Positions 33,641 through 44,289 of a DNA stretch of 64,000 nt are shown here, one piece after another; position 1 is the stretch's first letter, and each line of letters starts with the position of its first letter. The translations under genes were made by a program, and so were the position numbers. Below the pieces are notes generated by a model that was not told where the DNA came from, searched no databases, and was given only the letters and a program-made list of their open reading frames with translations. The stretch comes from Sipunculus nudus (lineage: Eukaryota; Annelida; Sipuncula; Golfingiida; Sipunculidae): NCBI GenBank assembly GCA_026874595.1, contig CM049311.1:43155676-43219675 (forward strand). Reading direction: 5' to 3'.

Positions 33641-34887
33641 AGACAATAAGATAAGGACTTGGTTTTTCATGTTCCACATAATTGTTCCATAATGTATGGT
33701 TTTTCATCCTTTACACAGGTTGCCAACGGTTACTAAACAATATAAGCTGGCATGAAAAGACACGTGGCAGAGTTATAGCGCATGCGCAACTCTATGGTGG
33801 CTCACTCATTCGGACCACCTCGGCCGAATTAATTATTAGAATGATTGATAGGGGGCGCTGCAGCAAATATAATACCGAAGCGCCACCACGTGTGTTTCAA
33901 TGACACAAATTAAAGGCTACTTGGCGTCGTAAACAACATAAGGCCGCCCTTATTGACAGACGGGGTGTGTCAATAAGGTCCAGTATTTTTACACACGGTT
34001 TAACTGCGCATGCGTCTAATCTGTCACACTCACGCTAGATGGCAGGGCGTTCACCGTGTGTCACTAACACCACAACCAACCAAAAGAGGTATATGCTCAT
34101 CGAGCAGCTACAGGTTGCTGCGGTCAAGACCTCAGCCCTGTGCGCTCCTTAAGCATGTTCTCTGAGCCAACAGTCGCAGTGCCACGCCAAGCCAAGCAGG
34201 GAGCCACAGAGGCCGCCACCGTCCACCTCGAGCCGGTGACCTTTTTAGAAAGCTACAGCATCCACAGCCACAAAGCCAGAAGCACCTACCTTCCCTCAAC
34301 CGGTCCCAGCAGCGAGACCCAGCCATGCCATTTGAGAGCCGAACTCGATCCTGTGAACGACACTACTTCGAGACCCGTAGCCCTTGTACTTGCGGTTTCG
34401 GCCATTTGGACCGACGTATTAACCAGGTTTCCCGGTTATGCAAGTTTTAGCAAGTTTTTTCTTCATCGGCGTCACTAACACCCCCGTCGTGATACCCGGT
34501 ACCGTGTGTCAATAACGCGAGTTGTTATTACTCTAGCAGATCTTAATTACCGCGAATAAGAAATGGTGGGTTTGGACTAATCAGGTGTTACCATGCGAGT
34601 CCTTTGATCTCCGACACTGGCGGCTGGGGTTAAGTCGTGCAAAAAAAAGGCGGTGTAAAGCAATTAAACTAGAAAAATTGTTTAGGCTTAACACGTAAAA
34701 GTTAAGTATTTTCATAGTCAACAGTATATTATTCAGTTTAAATCTATTTTATAGGGCGGAGTACCATTAAATAAAAATTACATAGTGGATGAAAATTATT
34801 TATCTAATTTCAAAATTTTAAATTATATTTAACAATAATAAAAAAGATATAATTTAGTTTATATAAATAAATAAATAAATAAATAAA

Positions 34888-34942
<55 letters not shown>

Positions 34943-35438
34943 TGTCCTATTTGATATATTTTTTTCTAATTAGAGAATAATCAACAAATAAAATAGGAAC
35001 AAATTAACTTTATTGAAATAAATACAAGATATAGTAAGTTAATCACAGGGTCAGGTGACTAAATATACAAACTATATAAGCACATAATGTCATTCGATAC
35101 TGAATAATTAAAATGTGGAGATTAACCTGGAGCATTGGATACTTTATTAGCGGTTTATTACCTGTACTCTAATATAGACCGTGATTACTAGGAATATGGT
35201 CACATTATTCTGTATGAAATGTACACTTTTCCATATTTTCATGATGTAAAATGTACTTGTTCACAATCAGAGGAACAACCCGAAACCGTTCAGGATAACG
35301 ATTTAAACAAATATTTTTGTGAGAGTATAAGCAGAAATCGCTCTGTAGATTTGGGAAAAGTAATGGTCCTGATATAACCATAGAGACCGAATGTGCGTAA
35401 CCATTTCTCCGACTAAGGGGGGAATTTTGTAAGTTACT
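33641..35438. other. No gene seen; hairpin and simple repeats
   Basis: A perfect 10-bp hairpin (CTTATTGACA / TGTCAATAAG) lies at 33949-33977. The phrase GTGTGTCA(C/A)TAAC recurs near 34056 and 34504. A short AAAT repeat and an AT run occupy 34864-34940. The rest is AT-rich and shows no protein similarity that I recognise. Confidence 0.5.
34864..34940. repeat. Microsatellite (AAAT)n then (AT)n
   Basis: About six AAAT units followed by about 25 AT units. Confidence 0.95.
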
Positions 35439-35511
35439 ATGAGCCATAGAATGGTCATACCTTCGTCAACAACTCATCATATTGTCCTGATCGATTATAG
35501 AAAGTCGAACC

Positions 35512-35886
35512 CCTACAAACTTAATCTTATAGCCAAAGATCAGAGTGGATTTCGGAAAGGACGCTCCTGTATCGATCATATTTTTGTTGTTACTTCATTA
35601 TTAAGCAATCGTTTGCCTTAAGAAAGAGAAATACGTCGCCCTGGTGAGTGGGCCCGGAAAAAGCTTTTTTCGCTAGGGCGTTTGGAGTAAAAACTGATTC
35701 CAAAATCTATAATGCCATAAAAAAGTATATTATGTAGTTATTCAGCTAATGAATGATCAAATAATAATTTTTTTTCACAAATTGGTTTGGAATACCATGC
35801 GGGGTACAAGCCGATAAAATCCACCAACAACGCTTGCTATATTTAATACATGTATTAACGGCTTAGCAGAAAAAAATAATAAAGCC

Positions 35887-35938
<52 letters not shown>

Positions 35939-36410
35939 TTTGTATAAGAATCGGAAGCGACATTACTTTTTTACTATAAAGACGACATTCTATTAATGAC
36001 GAACACGGAGGCGGAATTGCAAATTTTACCTATTACTCTCGAGTGTTGTGTAATTCGTGGCAGCTTTAAAAGTGAACACAGTGAAGTGGTATGCACTTAC
36101 AAACTTGAAATATTAGCGTTATGGTACCGAACTGTAAGCGTTCATAAGTGCTTCGGTTTCCATACCTACGTTCACGAACACCTAAACTCTGATGAAAGTT
36201 CTGATTTCCTATCGGACGCTGGATTATGAGCTTTTGGTTCAATATTGGGCAAGTTTAGGAATTATAAGAATATATGACCCCTTTACAAAATTATATACTC
36301 TGGGGGTAGTAGATTATGCGTCTGAGATATGGGGATATGCCAAAACCCTGTGTGATAAATTGCATAAATTGCATGGCGTTCACAGGTATTTTCCTTCTCG
36401 ACCTCTGTAA
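35512..36410 (+). pseudogene. LINE reverse-transcriptase remnant, heavily decayed
   Basis: Three conserved blocks appear in order on the plus strand in shifting frames. First AKDQSGFRKGRSCIDHIFVV (35538-35600). Then IFNTCINGLAEKNN (about 35845-35890), which corresponds to the lF-iyiNdLa block. Then, after an AT microsatellite (35889-35935), LLFYYKDDILLMTNTEAELQ (about 35955-36030), which stands for the YADD active site with K in place of A. A DYASEIWGYAKTL segment (36315-36350) matches the thumb block of many LINEs. The fragment could derive from the same L1-type family as the ORF1 upstream, but frames and gaps prevent proof. Confidence 0.75.
35889..35935. repeat. (AT)n microsatellite
   Basis: About 23 AT units inside the LINE remnant. 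Confidence 0.95.
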
Positions 36411-36865
36411 AGGGTTTAAAATTGCCTACCGGGGTCCAAGATGGAATTAACGGTCCAGAGTCCAGTGACAGGGAGTGGTATCATATTTACATTTATTTTT
36501 CACTTTCTTTATTTATTTAAATCTATATAGCAATAATGCTTCTCTGTGAATCGAAATTTGTAGGTTTTGGCAATGTTGTTCAGGTTTATCCCCTAATATC
36601 ACCCAGGTACATCAGGCGTGGTTTTGTATACGTATTTGTATTCTCTTGCAGTGGTGAATTTTTTGTAAATAACTACGTAGAAATATAGGTCATTACGAAA
36701 CAGACCTTTGGCCAGGTAACCCATGTTCAGGTAATCATAAAGTTATTAATGTATTTTTATTATTATCATTACATATAATTAGTTTCCTATCATTGACATT
36801 ACTATTAGCAGGCCCGTAGGCTGACTGCTGAGTGGGAGGGTTCGTTTTCACTGTTGGTGGAACCT

Positions 36866-36866
<1 letters not shown>

Positions 36867-36943
<77 letters not shown>
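36867..36943. repeat. (AT)n microsatellite
   Basis: Long alternating AT run with one interruption, just inside the left end of the non-autonomous hAT-like element. Confidence 0.95.
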
Positions 36944-39474
36944 CCCGATGTTTTCTTTAAACGAAATAAAAACAATCCAAATAAGCTATAATTAGCGGAT
37001 TGTCCTTTTTCTCGCCGTGTGTAACGTTACTCAGAACGTCCCATCCAAAGTGATTCGCAAGCTTCTGCTACAGCACAAGTATGCATGGTCATAAGGAGGC
37101 TTTATATACGTGTACACTAAACAAAAAGTGCATTGGCATCCATTTGATTTCAGATTTGAAAAAAAAGAAAATAATTAAATTCAATGTCAAACTCACACCT
37201 CAGTCATCTGATATTCTCCGGTAGCTGTGCATCCGAGTGATTATCACGTTAACTGACAATTAAATGAGGTTGCTTGAAATTGATATCATTCGATGCAGAT
37301 AACTTGTACATTAATATTCATGGAAAGAAATTAACCGGGCGGTGTTTGGTGTTTCTAGCTATACTTGAAATTTGCATAAATTAAAAAAAAGACCAGCAGG
37401 CGAGGCAGTTAGATGCTGAAAATGTTAGAATTATATTCAAATTCTTTGACAAATGAAGCAGTATATAGGACATATCTGGGCCGGAGCTAGAACTTTGGGG
37501 ATCAATTAAGATCCGGGGCATTTCTGAGAGTTCCGAATAAAAACAAAATGTGTAGACTGAACAATTTAGGGGGTGTATAGCCTAAAACTGACAAAATAAA
37601 CGATCAAAGTAACTTAAAGAGCCTTGGTGAATGAAATCCATGTTAATATTAAATATATATTAAATGATAATTATGTCATTCATCAGTCCCTACAGGCAGA
37701 GGCACACGCGCACACAGCAGGTGTGCTACACTTCGCCATATATCTATACCAAATCGCCAGCTTGCCCTCCGGTACACTGTGGAGATGGCCTGTTCCCTGA
37801 TCTAGATTACTCATAAATTATAAAGTATTACCCCCCCCCCCCCCTGAAAACTCCCATACCTGACCAATTTTCTTTGGGTAACTGCATTAGAATTTCAGAA
37901 CCAATATTTAATTCCATGTATTCATGGTATATTTGAAAATTAAATCACCAGTGATTACAAGAAACAATATACGATTGTCAAAGTATAGGGTGAAATTCAT
38001 GCATGGTAGTGATTTTACATTTGTTGATTACTATAAAAATACATTGAATTTCTGACCTTATCTCCGGTGTATATACTTACATCTAAATCAACTATATATT
38101 TATTTTCTGGATGAACCGAATTCCAGCTTAAGTGGTTAACAAATTAATTTAGTAAAAATATTCTCGACTAAACATATGATCCAGTCCCTAATTTTTTTAA
38201 TTACTCAATCTTGACATAATTTTCCTCACATACAAGCTAAACATTTTTTTATATAAGGCAGTCTTGAATTGGTATTATAGGTTTGAATGCAAACTGGTTT
38301 AGTTTAATTTTAGAAAAAACAAAGCACAGTGACCTAGTTTCCGGTTTGGTAGAACTTCTGTACATCGTACTGTGTGTAAAATTTCAAATCTATAGGTAAT
38401 GATGTAAAATCGTTCTTATCTAACGGGCAGACAAACTGCTGATAGGACGACTATATATACGCGCTTTACACAGCGCTTTACCTATAGGGCTACTTCCTAT
38501 ATCGTAAGGCGCTGTTTGTTATGACCTCGTATCCTGCTTTGCAACACCAGAGGGGAGCACTGTATTTTTGTCCAATCAGATGAAACTTTGTGCTGGAAGA
38601 CAAAGCCAAGCGAGGAATACACGGAGCCAATCATATTCATTTCTTTTTGAGTGACAGCTCATCCCCCAGCGTAACCGTCTAAACAGGCCACAGGCTCAGA
38701 GAGAATTGCCCCTGACGTGGTTTGCTTAGGGCCTTGGGCACATAGGATGCTCGGCCGGTGAGCTGTAATTCAAACGAAACGTAACAACAAAGGCTGCGTG
38801 CACACCTCGCTGGCTGGTTTCAGTTCTGCAGACAACAGATACATGGCTACGCTAACACAGTCATAATGTCATAATCGAATCGGTCGATGATGCGAGAATG
38901 CAGAGGGAGCAATTTAAATTCGACCGGAAACTCATCAAACGGCGCTTGAAGCGCGGCAATGGGCGGAGCCAGGATGCCTGTTGAGTGTTTGTTTATTGGC
39001 ATCTGATTGGCTGCTTGTCATATCGTACGCACGTTTATTTCAGTGGACAACAAACCGCCATCTGGTGTCTAAATATATCATAAACGGTCAAAGCTGGCAG
39101 CGTGAAAATCAGTTGCTTCTTTAGAAGCGCAAGATTTCCGCTGCCTCGGGAGCGTAGACTATATACAGTGGATCATCGCCATATATATCTTCTGAACTAA
39201 AGAAGTAATATGCAAGGCCCTCCTTTTAATTTGCAACACCAACAAATGGAAAAGTTCCATGAGCTTATTTATAAATCTCTAAATGATATATTTTAACTTT
39301 TTTTTTTCTTTTATTTATTATTCTTATGCAATCAGGTTTGGTTTGGACTCTTGACACGTATGTCCCCTGTGCTATATTGACAAAGTGGTCTTAGTTACAT
39401 CTTTTGGCCCGGAAACAAGAGGGTGCTACTGCCCTCTTTGCATGAGACGGGACAATCAACAATTTTCTCTTTAT

Positions 39475-39718
39475 CCCATCTCACACGGCAACAAACATCC
39501 AGTTCTTGACTATAATCAGAAGTCCCCTCTCACACGGCAACAAACATCCAGTTCTTGACTATAATCAGAAGTCACCTCTCACACGGCAACAAACATCCAG
39601 TTATTGACTATAATCAGAAGTCCCCTCTCACACGGCAACAAACATCCAGTTCTTGACTATAATCAGAAGTCCCCTCTCACACGGCAACAAACATCCAGTT
39701 CTTGACTATAATCAGAAG
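39475..39718 (+). repeat. 49-bp minisatellite, about five units
   Basis: CACACGGCAA recurs at 39482, 39531, 39580, 39629 and 39678: an exact 49-bp period. Units are almost identical (for example one A for C and one C for A), so it expanded recently. It lies inside the hAT-like element. Confidence 0.97.
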
Positions 39719-40065
39719 CAAGCAGTGAACGGGTTATTAAAAGCTTGTTTCAGAGGTGAAATTAAACATTTTGAACTGTACTTGCAATCTACATCCCTGG
39801 CAGAGCTAAATAAAGCTAAAAGAGGCCGCTAATCGGCGCTATAAACAATATTTATACAGAAATATGGTCTCTCCCTGTGAGGATATGCATGGAACCGGAC
39901 GACAAAAATGGTTAAACATAAAGTTGTGTATAATTTTCCGAGATTATAGCATGTCAGTATTCGTCAGGTGGAACTCAGATGCTCAGCGGGGGGGTTCGTC
40001 CGAACCCACCGAACCCCCCCAGCCTACGGGCCTGTATTAGATAGTCCTTTAACATCTATATTCTA

Positions 40066-40266
40066 ATGTCGAGAAATAAAGTAGTGAAGATTATGTCCAC
40101 TAGTGTCCGTGGTTTGGGTAAATTTTCTAAGTGAAGGCAGATTTTTTACTGGTTAAACAAAAAGACTGATGTTGGAATCATTTTTCTGCAGGAAACCCAT
40201 AGCAGAAACAGAACTGAATGCGAATCGAGGGCAGAATGGGGTCACAGGGTTGTAGCGTATAGTATA
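40066..40266 (+). pseudogene. L1-type LINE endonuclease, N-terminal fragment
   Basis: ATG at 40066 opens a frame of about 66 codons with one internal TGA (40135-40137). It reads STSVRGLGKFSK, then IFLQETHSRN, then EWGHR. In APE-type LINE endonucleases the first block is NVRGLG with a catalytic Asn (here Ser) and LQETH holds the metal-binding Glu. The frame ends where the Ty3-type element 2 begins. The fragment lies just after the right end of the 3.2-kb hAT-like element. Confidence 0.8.
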
Positions 40267-40281
40267 TAACAATAATACTAT

Positions 40282-40565
40282 TGTCAGTATTGACATATTT
40301 GTTTACCTTTTAGGTAGGTCTCTCGGTGCATCGACGTCATAGGTCACCCAGTACAGCTGGTGCTTCAAGGACGTAACCTGGATGACGTGACGTTATTTCG
40401 TACAGACATTACAGACAGTTATCATTTTAATCCAATCAGTTTATAATATAGTTTCATGACGTCATTTCATTTTTATGTCAAGTAAAACGGACTAATAATT
40501 ATGTTTAGATGAGAGGGACAAGATATGTTGGTAGAATAAAAGCCGTTAGTCTGAACACGTCTACA
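40282..40565 (+). repeat. Probable 5' LTR of Ty3-type element 2
   Basis: A stretch from TGTCAG to TCTACA that precedes the primer-binding site by 3 bases. It has several TGACG(T/C) motifs and an AATAAAA signal near 40538. The left boundary is not verified, because no second LTR is present. Confidence 0.5.
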
Positions 40566-40568
40566 AAT

Positions 40569-40586
40569 TGGTGACCCCGACGTGAT
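40569..40586 (+). other. Primer-binding site of Ty3-type element 2
   Basis: TGGTGACCCCGACGTGAT directly after the LTR. It begins TGG, complementary to the CCA end of a tRNA. I did not assign the tRNA. Confidence 0.7.
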
Positions 40587-40618
40587 AATCTGCAAGCATT
40601 ATCATCTGATTTATCATC

Positions 40619-41410
40619 ATGTCTGAGACTAACGGAAGTAACGTAAGTGTTGTTGATTCGGCAGACGGGGCTGCGCAAGCAGTAACTGCCGTGGGGTTAT
40701 GACTGCCGCCATTCTGGCCAAATGACCCAACATTATGGTTTGCACAAGTGGAGGCGCAGTTTTTAACAAGAAACATTACTTCGCAGAATATAAAGTATGC
40801 CTATGTTATTGGAACCTTGCAGCTAGAGATCGCCGCAGAGGTTCGTGACATGTTAATAACTCCATCTGCAAATGATCGGTATGATTGTCTTAAGTCAGAG
40901 TTAATTCGCCGTACGTCAATTTCTGAACAGAAAAGACTGCATCAGCTTTGGATCTCCGAAGAGCTTGGCGATTGAAAGCCATCGCAGTTACTTCGACGTA
41001 TGCGTCAGCTGTTGGGTGAGCACACGCTGGAGGACAGCTAGTTACTTAAACAACTTTTTCTACAACGGGTACCTGCTAACATCCAACTGATTCTAACTTC
41101 TACTTCTGACGCAGTAACTATCGAACATTTAGTCGACTTAGCAGATAAAATCGCTGAGGTAGCTAGTCCGGTTGTCACGGTCGGAGCAGTCTCTGCCGAT
41201 ACGTTTCCGCCAACACAGACCACTAAGCCATGTCCTGATGTTTCAGCGCTTGAATCTACGGTAACGCAGCTGTCGCAGCAGGTACAAGCGTTATCACGCC
41301 AGTTCCAGAATAACCGTGGTCGTTGTACTCGTCGACGGCAATCGGGATACAAAAAACCTCGCGATCGCAGTTCTAGACTGTCGCGACACCACGCAGCGAA
41401 AGAGTGCTAG
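40619..41410 (+). pseudogene. Gag remnant of Ty3-type element 2
   Basis: One frame from ATG at 40619 with stops at 40700, 40973, 41039 and 41408. It reads LPPFWPNDPTLWFAQVEAQF, which is a hallmark of the capsid start in this group, then EELGD, KPSQLLRRMRQLLG and LFLQRVPANIQ, all conserved in Gag of Mag/CsRn1-related elements. A CxYH...C..PC zinc-binding segment lies across the last stop and continues in another frame. Gag forms the particle that packages element RNA; this copy cannot. Confidence 0.88.
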
Positions 41411-44166
41411 TATCACTGGCGATAATAAGGATAAAGCGGAACGCTGTGTGCCACCTTGTGCATATCAATCATGCAAGAGCCAATCTCCTGCAGTGTCGGA
41501 AAACGCCAAGGCCAGAGACTAGGGCCGACAAGTCCTTCTGGCACAGCACCTATTTGTCGCCTTTTCTTCATTACTGACAAATCGACTGGAACTCGTTTCC
41601 TCGTAGATACTGGAGCCAAAGTCAGCGTTATACCATCATCGGTAACGGACAAACGTAGACTTTCATCATCAGTGTATCTACAAGCCGACAACAAATCTCC
41701 CATCAGTCCATATGGAGAAAACGCTAGACCTTGGTCTTCGTAGACTTTTTCGATGGATTTTCGTCATAGCTGATGTGCCAACGCCTATCATTGGCGCTGA
41801 TTTTCTGCAACGATTCGAATTACTTGTAGATGTCAAACAGCAAAAGTTAATTGACGCAACTACCAACCTCGCAGTCAGGGGAATCCGATCACACACGCCC
41901 TCAGTGAGTCCGATTTTCGCTCAACCTGTAAGAACCTCGCCTTATGACTCGCTTCTGCAGAAATTCCCTGAGATTTTACGACCTAATTATAGCCCCAAGT
42001 CTATTAAACACTCTGTCGTTAATCATATCGAAACACGTGGACCGCTTGTTACTGCTCATCCGCGTCGTTTAGCACCACCTGGTCGTCTCAATATTGCAAA
42101 GGCAGCATTTAACCACATGTTGGAGCTGGGAATAATTAGACGATCAAGCGGTAACTGGTCACCTCCTCTCCATATGGTACCTAAGAAAACACCAGGCGAC
42201 TGGAGGCCTTGTGGGGACTAACGGAAGCTAAATAGCCACACTGTGCCTGACAAGGATCCTATTCCTCATCTGCATGATTTCACATCCAATTTGAGAGGAA
42301 AACGTGTATTCTCGAAGTTGGATTTGGTCAGAGCATACCATCAAATACCAGTCAATCCAGATGACGTGCATAAAACAGCCATCAACCGTTTGGTCTATTC
42401 GAGTTTATACGCATGCCTTTCGGACATCGAAACGCGGGTCAAACATTTCAGCGTTTTATAGATGAGGTTATCAGAGATCTCCCATTTGTATATGCATATA
42501 TCGATGATCTTCTCGTCGTCTGTGAGTCACATGAGGAACACATGCAACATTTGCAACTACTGTTCACGCGTTTGTCTGAATATGGCGTCATCATAAATCC
42601 ACTCAAGTGCAAGTTCGGAGTGAATCAGTTGCAGTTCCTTGGTCCTCATGTGGATGAGCACGGTATCAGGCTGCTAGATGAGAAGGTCAACGCCATTCGA
42701 GAGTTTCCGCGTCCTATATCTATTCGACAGCTTAAGGGTTGGTAAATTTCTATCGTCGGTTCATCCACAAAGCTGCACAATTACTGACACCCTTAACCAA
42801 TCTTTTGCGTGATCAGCCGAACAGGTCAGTGAATTTATCATCACTGAGTTCAGAGTGTGACAGTGCTTTTCTTGTAATCAAGAATGCATTAGCTAATGCT
42901 ACAATGTTAATGCATCCGTCGTCCGATCTGCCTACTTGTATAATGGTAGACGCTTCACACTCTGCGATAGGCATTGTTCTACAACAATACTGTTACGGTG
43001 AGTGGAAACCACTTGCATTTTACTCACAGAAACTAACACCGGCAGAGACTCCTATAGCACATTTGGCAGAGAATTACTTGCGATGTATCTCAGTGTCAAA
43101 CTTTTTCGACATTTCTTGGAAGGCAGTCAGTTTACTATCTTCACTGATCAAAAGCCTTTAGTTTATGCTTTAAATTCTAAACCAGACAAGCATTCTCCGC
43201 GGGAGATACGTCAGCTAGATTTTCTATCACAATTTACCACGGATATTCAGCACGTCAAAGGACTTGAAAATGTGGCAGCAGATACACTTTCTCGCTCGTA
43301 GATTCAAGCACTACACACCAATGCGTGCAGAGATTTTCGCAAGATCGCCGCTGATCAAGAAAACAACAAAGAGCTGCAATTTTTGCGAGATTCGTCATCT
43401 TCACTTGTATACAAGCAAGTGCCTTTTCCGGTTTCTGACGAATATATTTGGTGTGATATATCAACAGGTCATGAACGACCTTTCGTTTCGGACAAATACC
43501 GTCGCGAATTGTTTAATTCACTTCATTGTTTATCACACCCTGGAATCAGAACAACTCAGAAATTAATCACTACTCGATTCTTTTGACCTGGAATGAATAA
43601 AGACATACGCGCAGTGGCAAAAACTTGTCTTGCATGCCAGAAAGCCAAAGTACATCATCACGTAAAATCACCAATGGGGACTTTCGCTACTCCAGATGCC
43701 AGATTTGGACATATACATACAGATCTCGTTGGGGCCCTGCCTCCCTCCAATGGATATTGTTATATTCTCACCTGCATCGACCGATATACGAGATGGGTGG
43801 AAGCTATACCTCTAAGTGACATTTCGGCAGAAACTGTTGCCAAAGCTTTAATACATCAGTGGATTTCGAGGTATGGGGTTCCTTCCACCATTACTACAGA
43901 CAGAGGTAGACAATTTGAATCTACATTGTTTAAGGAGCTTACAGATTTGCTGGGATGCACGCGCATACGTACCACAATTTACCATCCCGTAGCAAATGGC
44001 ATTGTTGAAAGATTCAATCGGCAGCTTGAATTGGCTATAAAAGCGCAACCATTGCTGGTATGAATACCTGCCTTTGGTGTTGCTTGGTATTCGCAACGCA
44101 GTTAAGGAGGATATACATTGCACACCCACAGAACTTGTTTATGGAACAACGCTCAAGATAGGCGGG
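41411..44166 (+). pseudogene. Pol remnant of Ty3-type element 2
   Basis: Protease active site FLVDTGAKVSVIP near 41600. RT begins with HMLELGIIRRSSGNW and includes FSKLDLVRAYHQI and the catalytic YIDDLLV (YIDD at 42497-42508). RNase H shows MVDASHSAIG, FTDQKPLVY and VAADTLSRS at 42940-43301. Integrase has an HxC-C finger (LACQK), then the D of HTDLVG, the D of TTDRGRQ and the E of IVERFN (43700-44020). The chain is split by stops (for example 42219-42221, 43299-43301) and frameshifts, and ends before the integrase C-terminal domain. The family catalyses reverse transcription and integration of the element. Confidence 0.9.
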
Positions 44167-44289
44167 GTACTGTCGGTTTTTGGTAGCCGCCTGATTTATG
44201 CTGATGAGACTTTTCGATTTTTCGCAGGTAGTTTCTCATTAGTGCCGGCGGGGGGGGGGGGGGGGGAGCTTTGGCAGCATGTAGTACCC

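Larger units (their letters stand above)
36809..40034. mobile_element. Non-autonomous hAT-like element with 6-bp duplication, 3.2 kb
   Basis: Terminal inverted repeats CAGGCCCGTAGGCTG (36809-36823 and complement 40020-40034) are perfect over 15 bp. A direct repeat TATTAG abuts both (36803-36808 and 40035-40040). A GGGTTCG motif follows near each end. The first six bases, CAGGCC, and the 6-bp duplication are the same as in the element at 872-6758, so the two may belong to one lineage. No transposase frame is present. The interior holds an AT run (36867-36943), a 14-base poly(C) (37831-37844), a GC-richer block with CCAAT and GGGCGG motifs (38570-39050), and a minisatellite. Confidence 0.85.
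40282..44166 (+). mobile_element. Ty3-type LTR retrotransposon 2, 3'-truncated
   Basis: A likely 5' LTR (about 40282-40565) is followed by a primer-binding site and then gag, protease, RT, RNase H and integrase in Ty3 order. Sequence similarity to integrase stops after YGTTLKI near 44160, and no 3' LTR is found; a poly(G) tract and a satellite array follow. The coding region has at least four stops in gag and many frameshifts in pol. Confidence 0.88.

Noticed and set aside
34140-34478. Open frame of 112 codons on the plus strand
   Set aside because: Low-complexity, opposite-strand frame of similar size, no recognisable domain, and surrounded by repeats.
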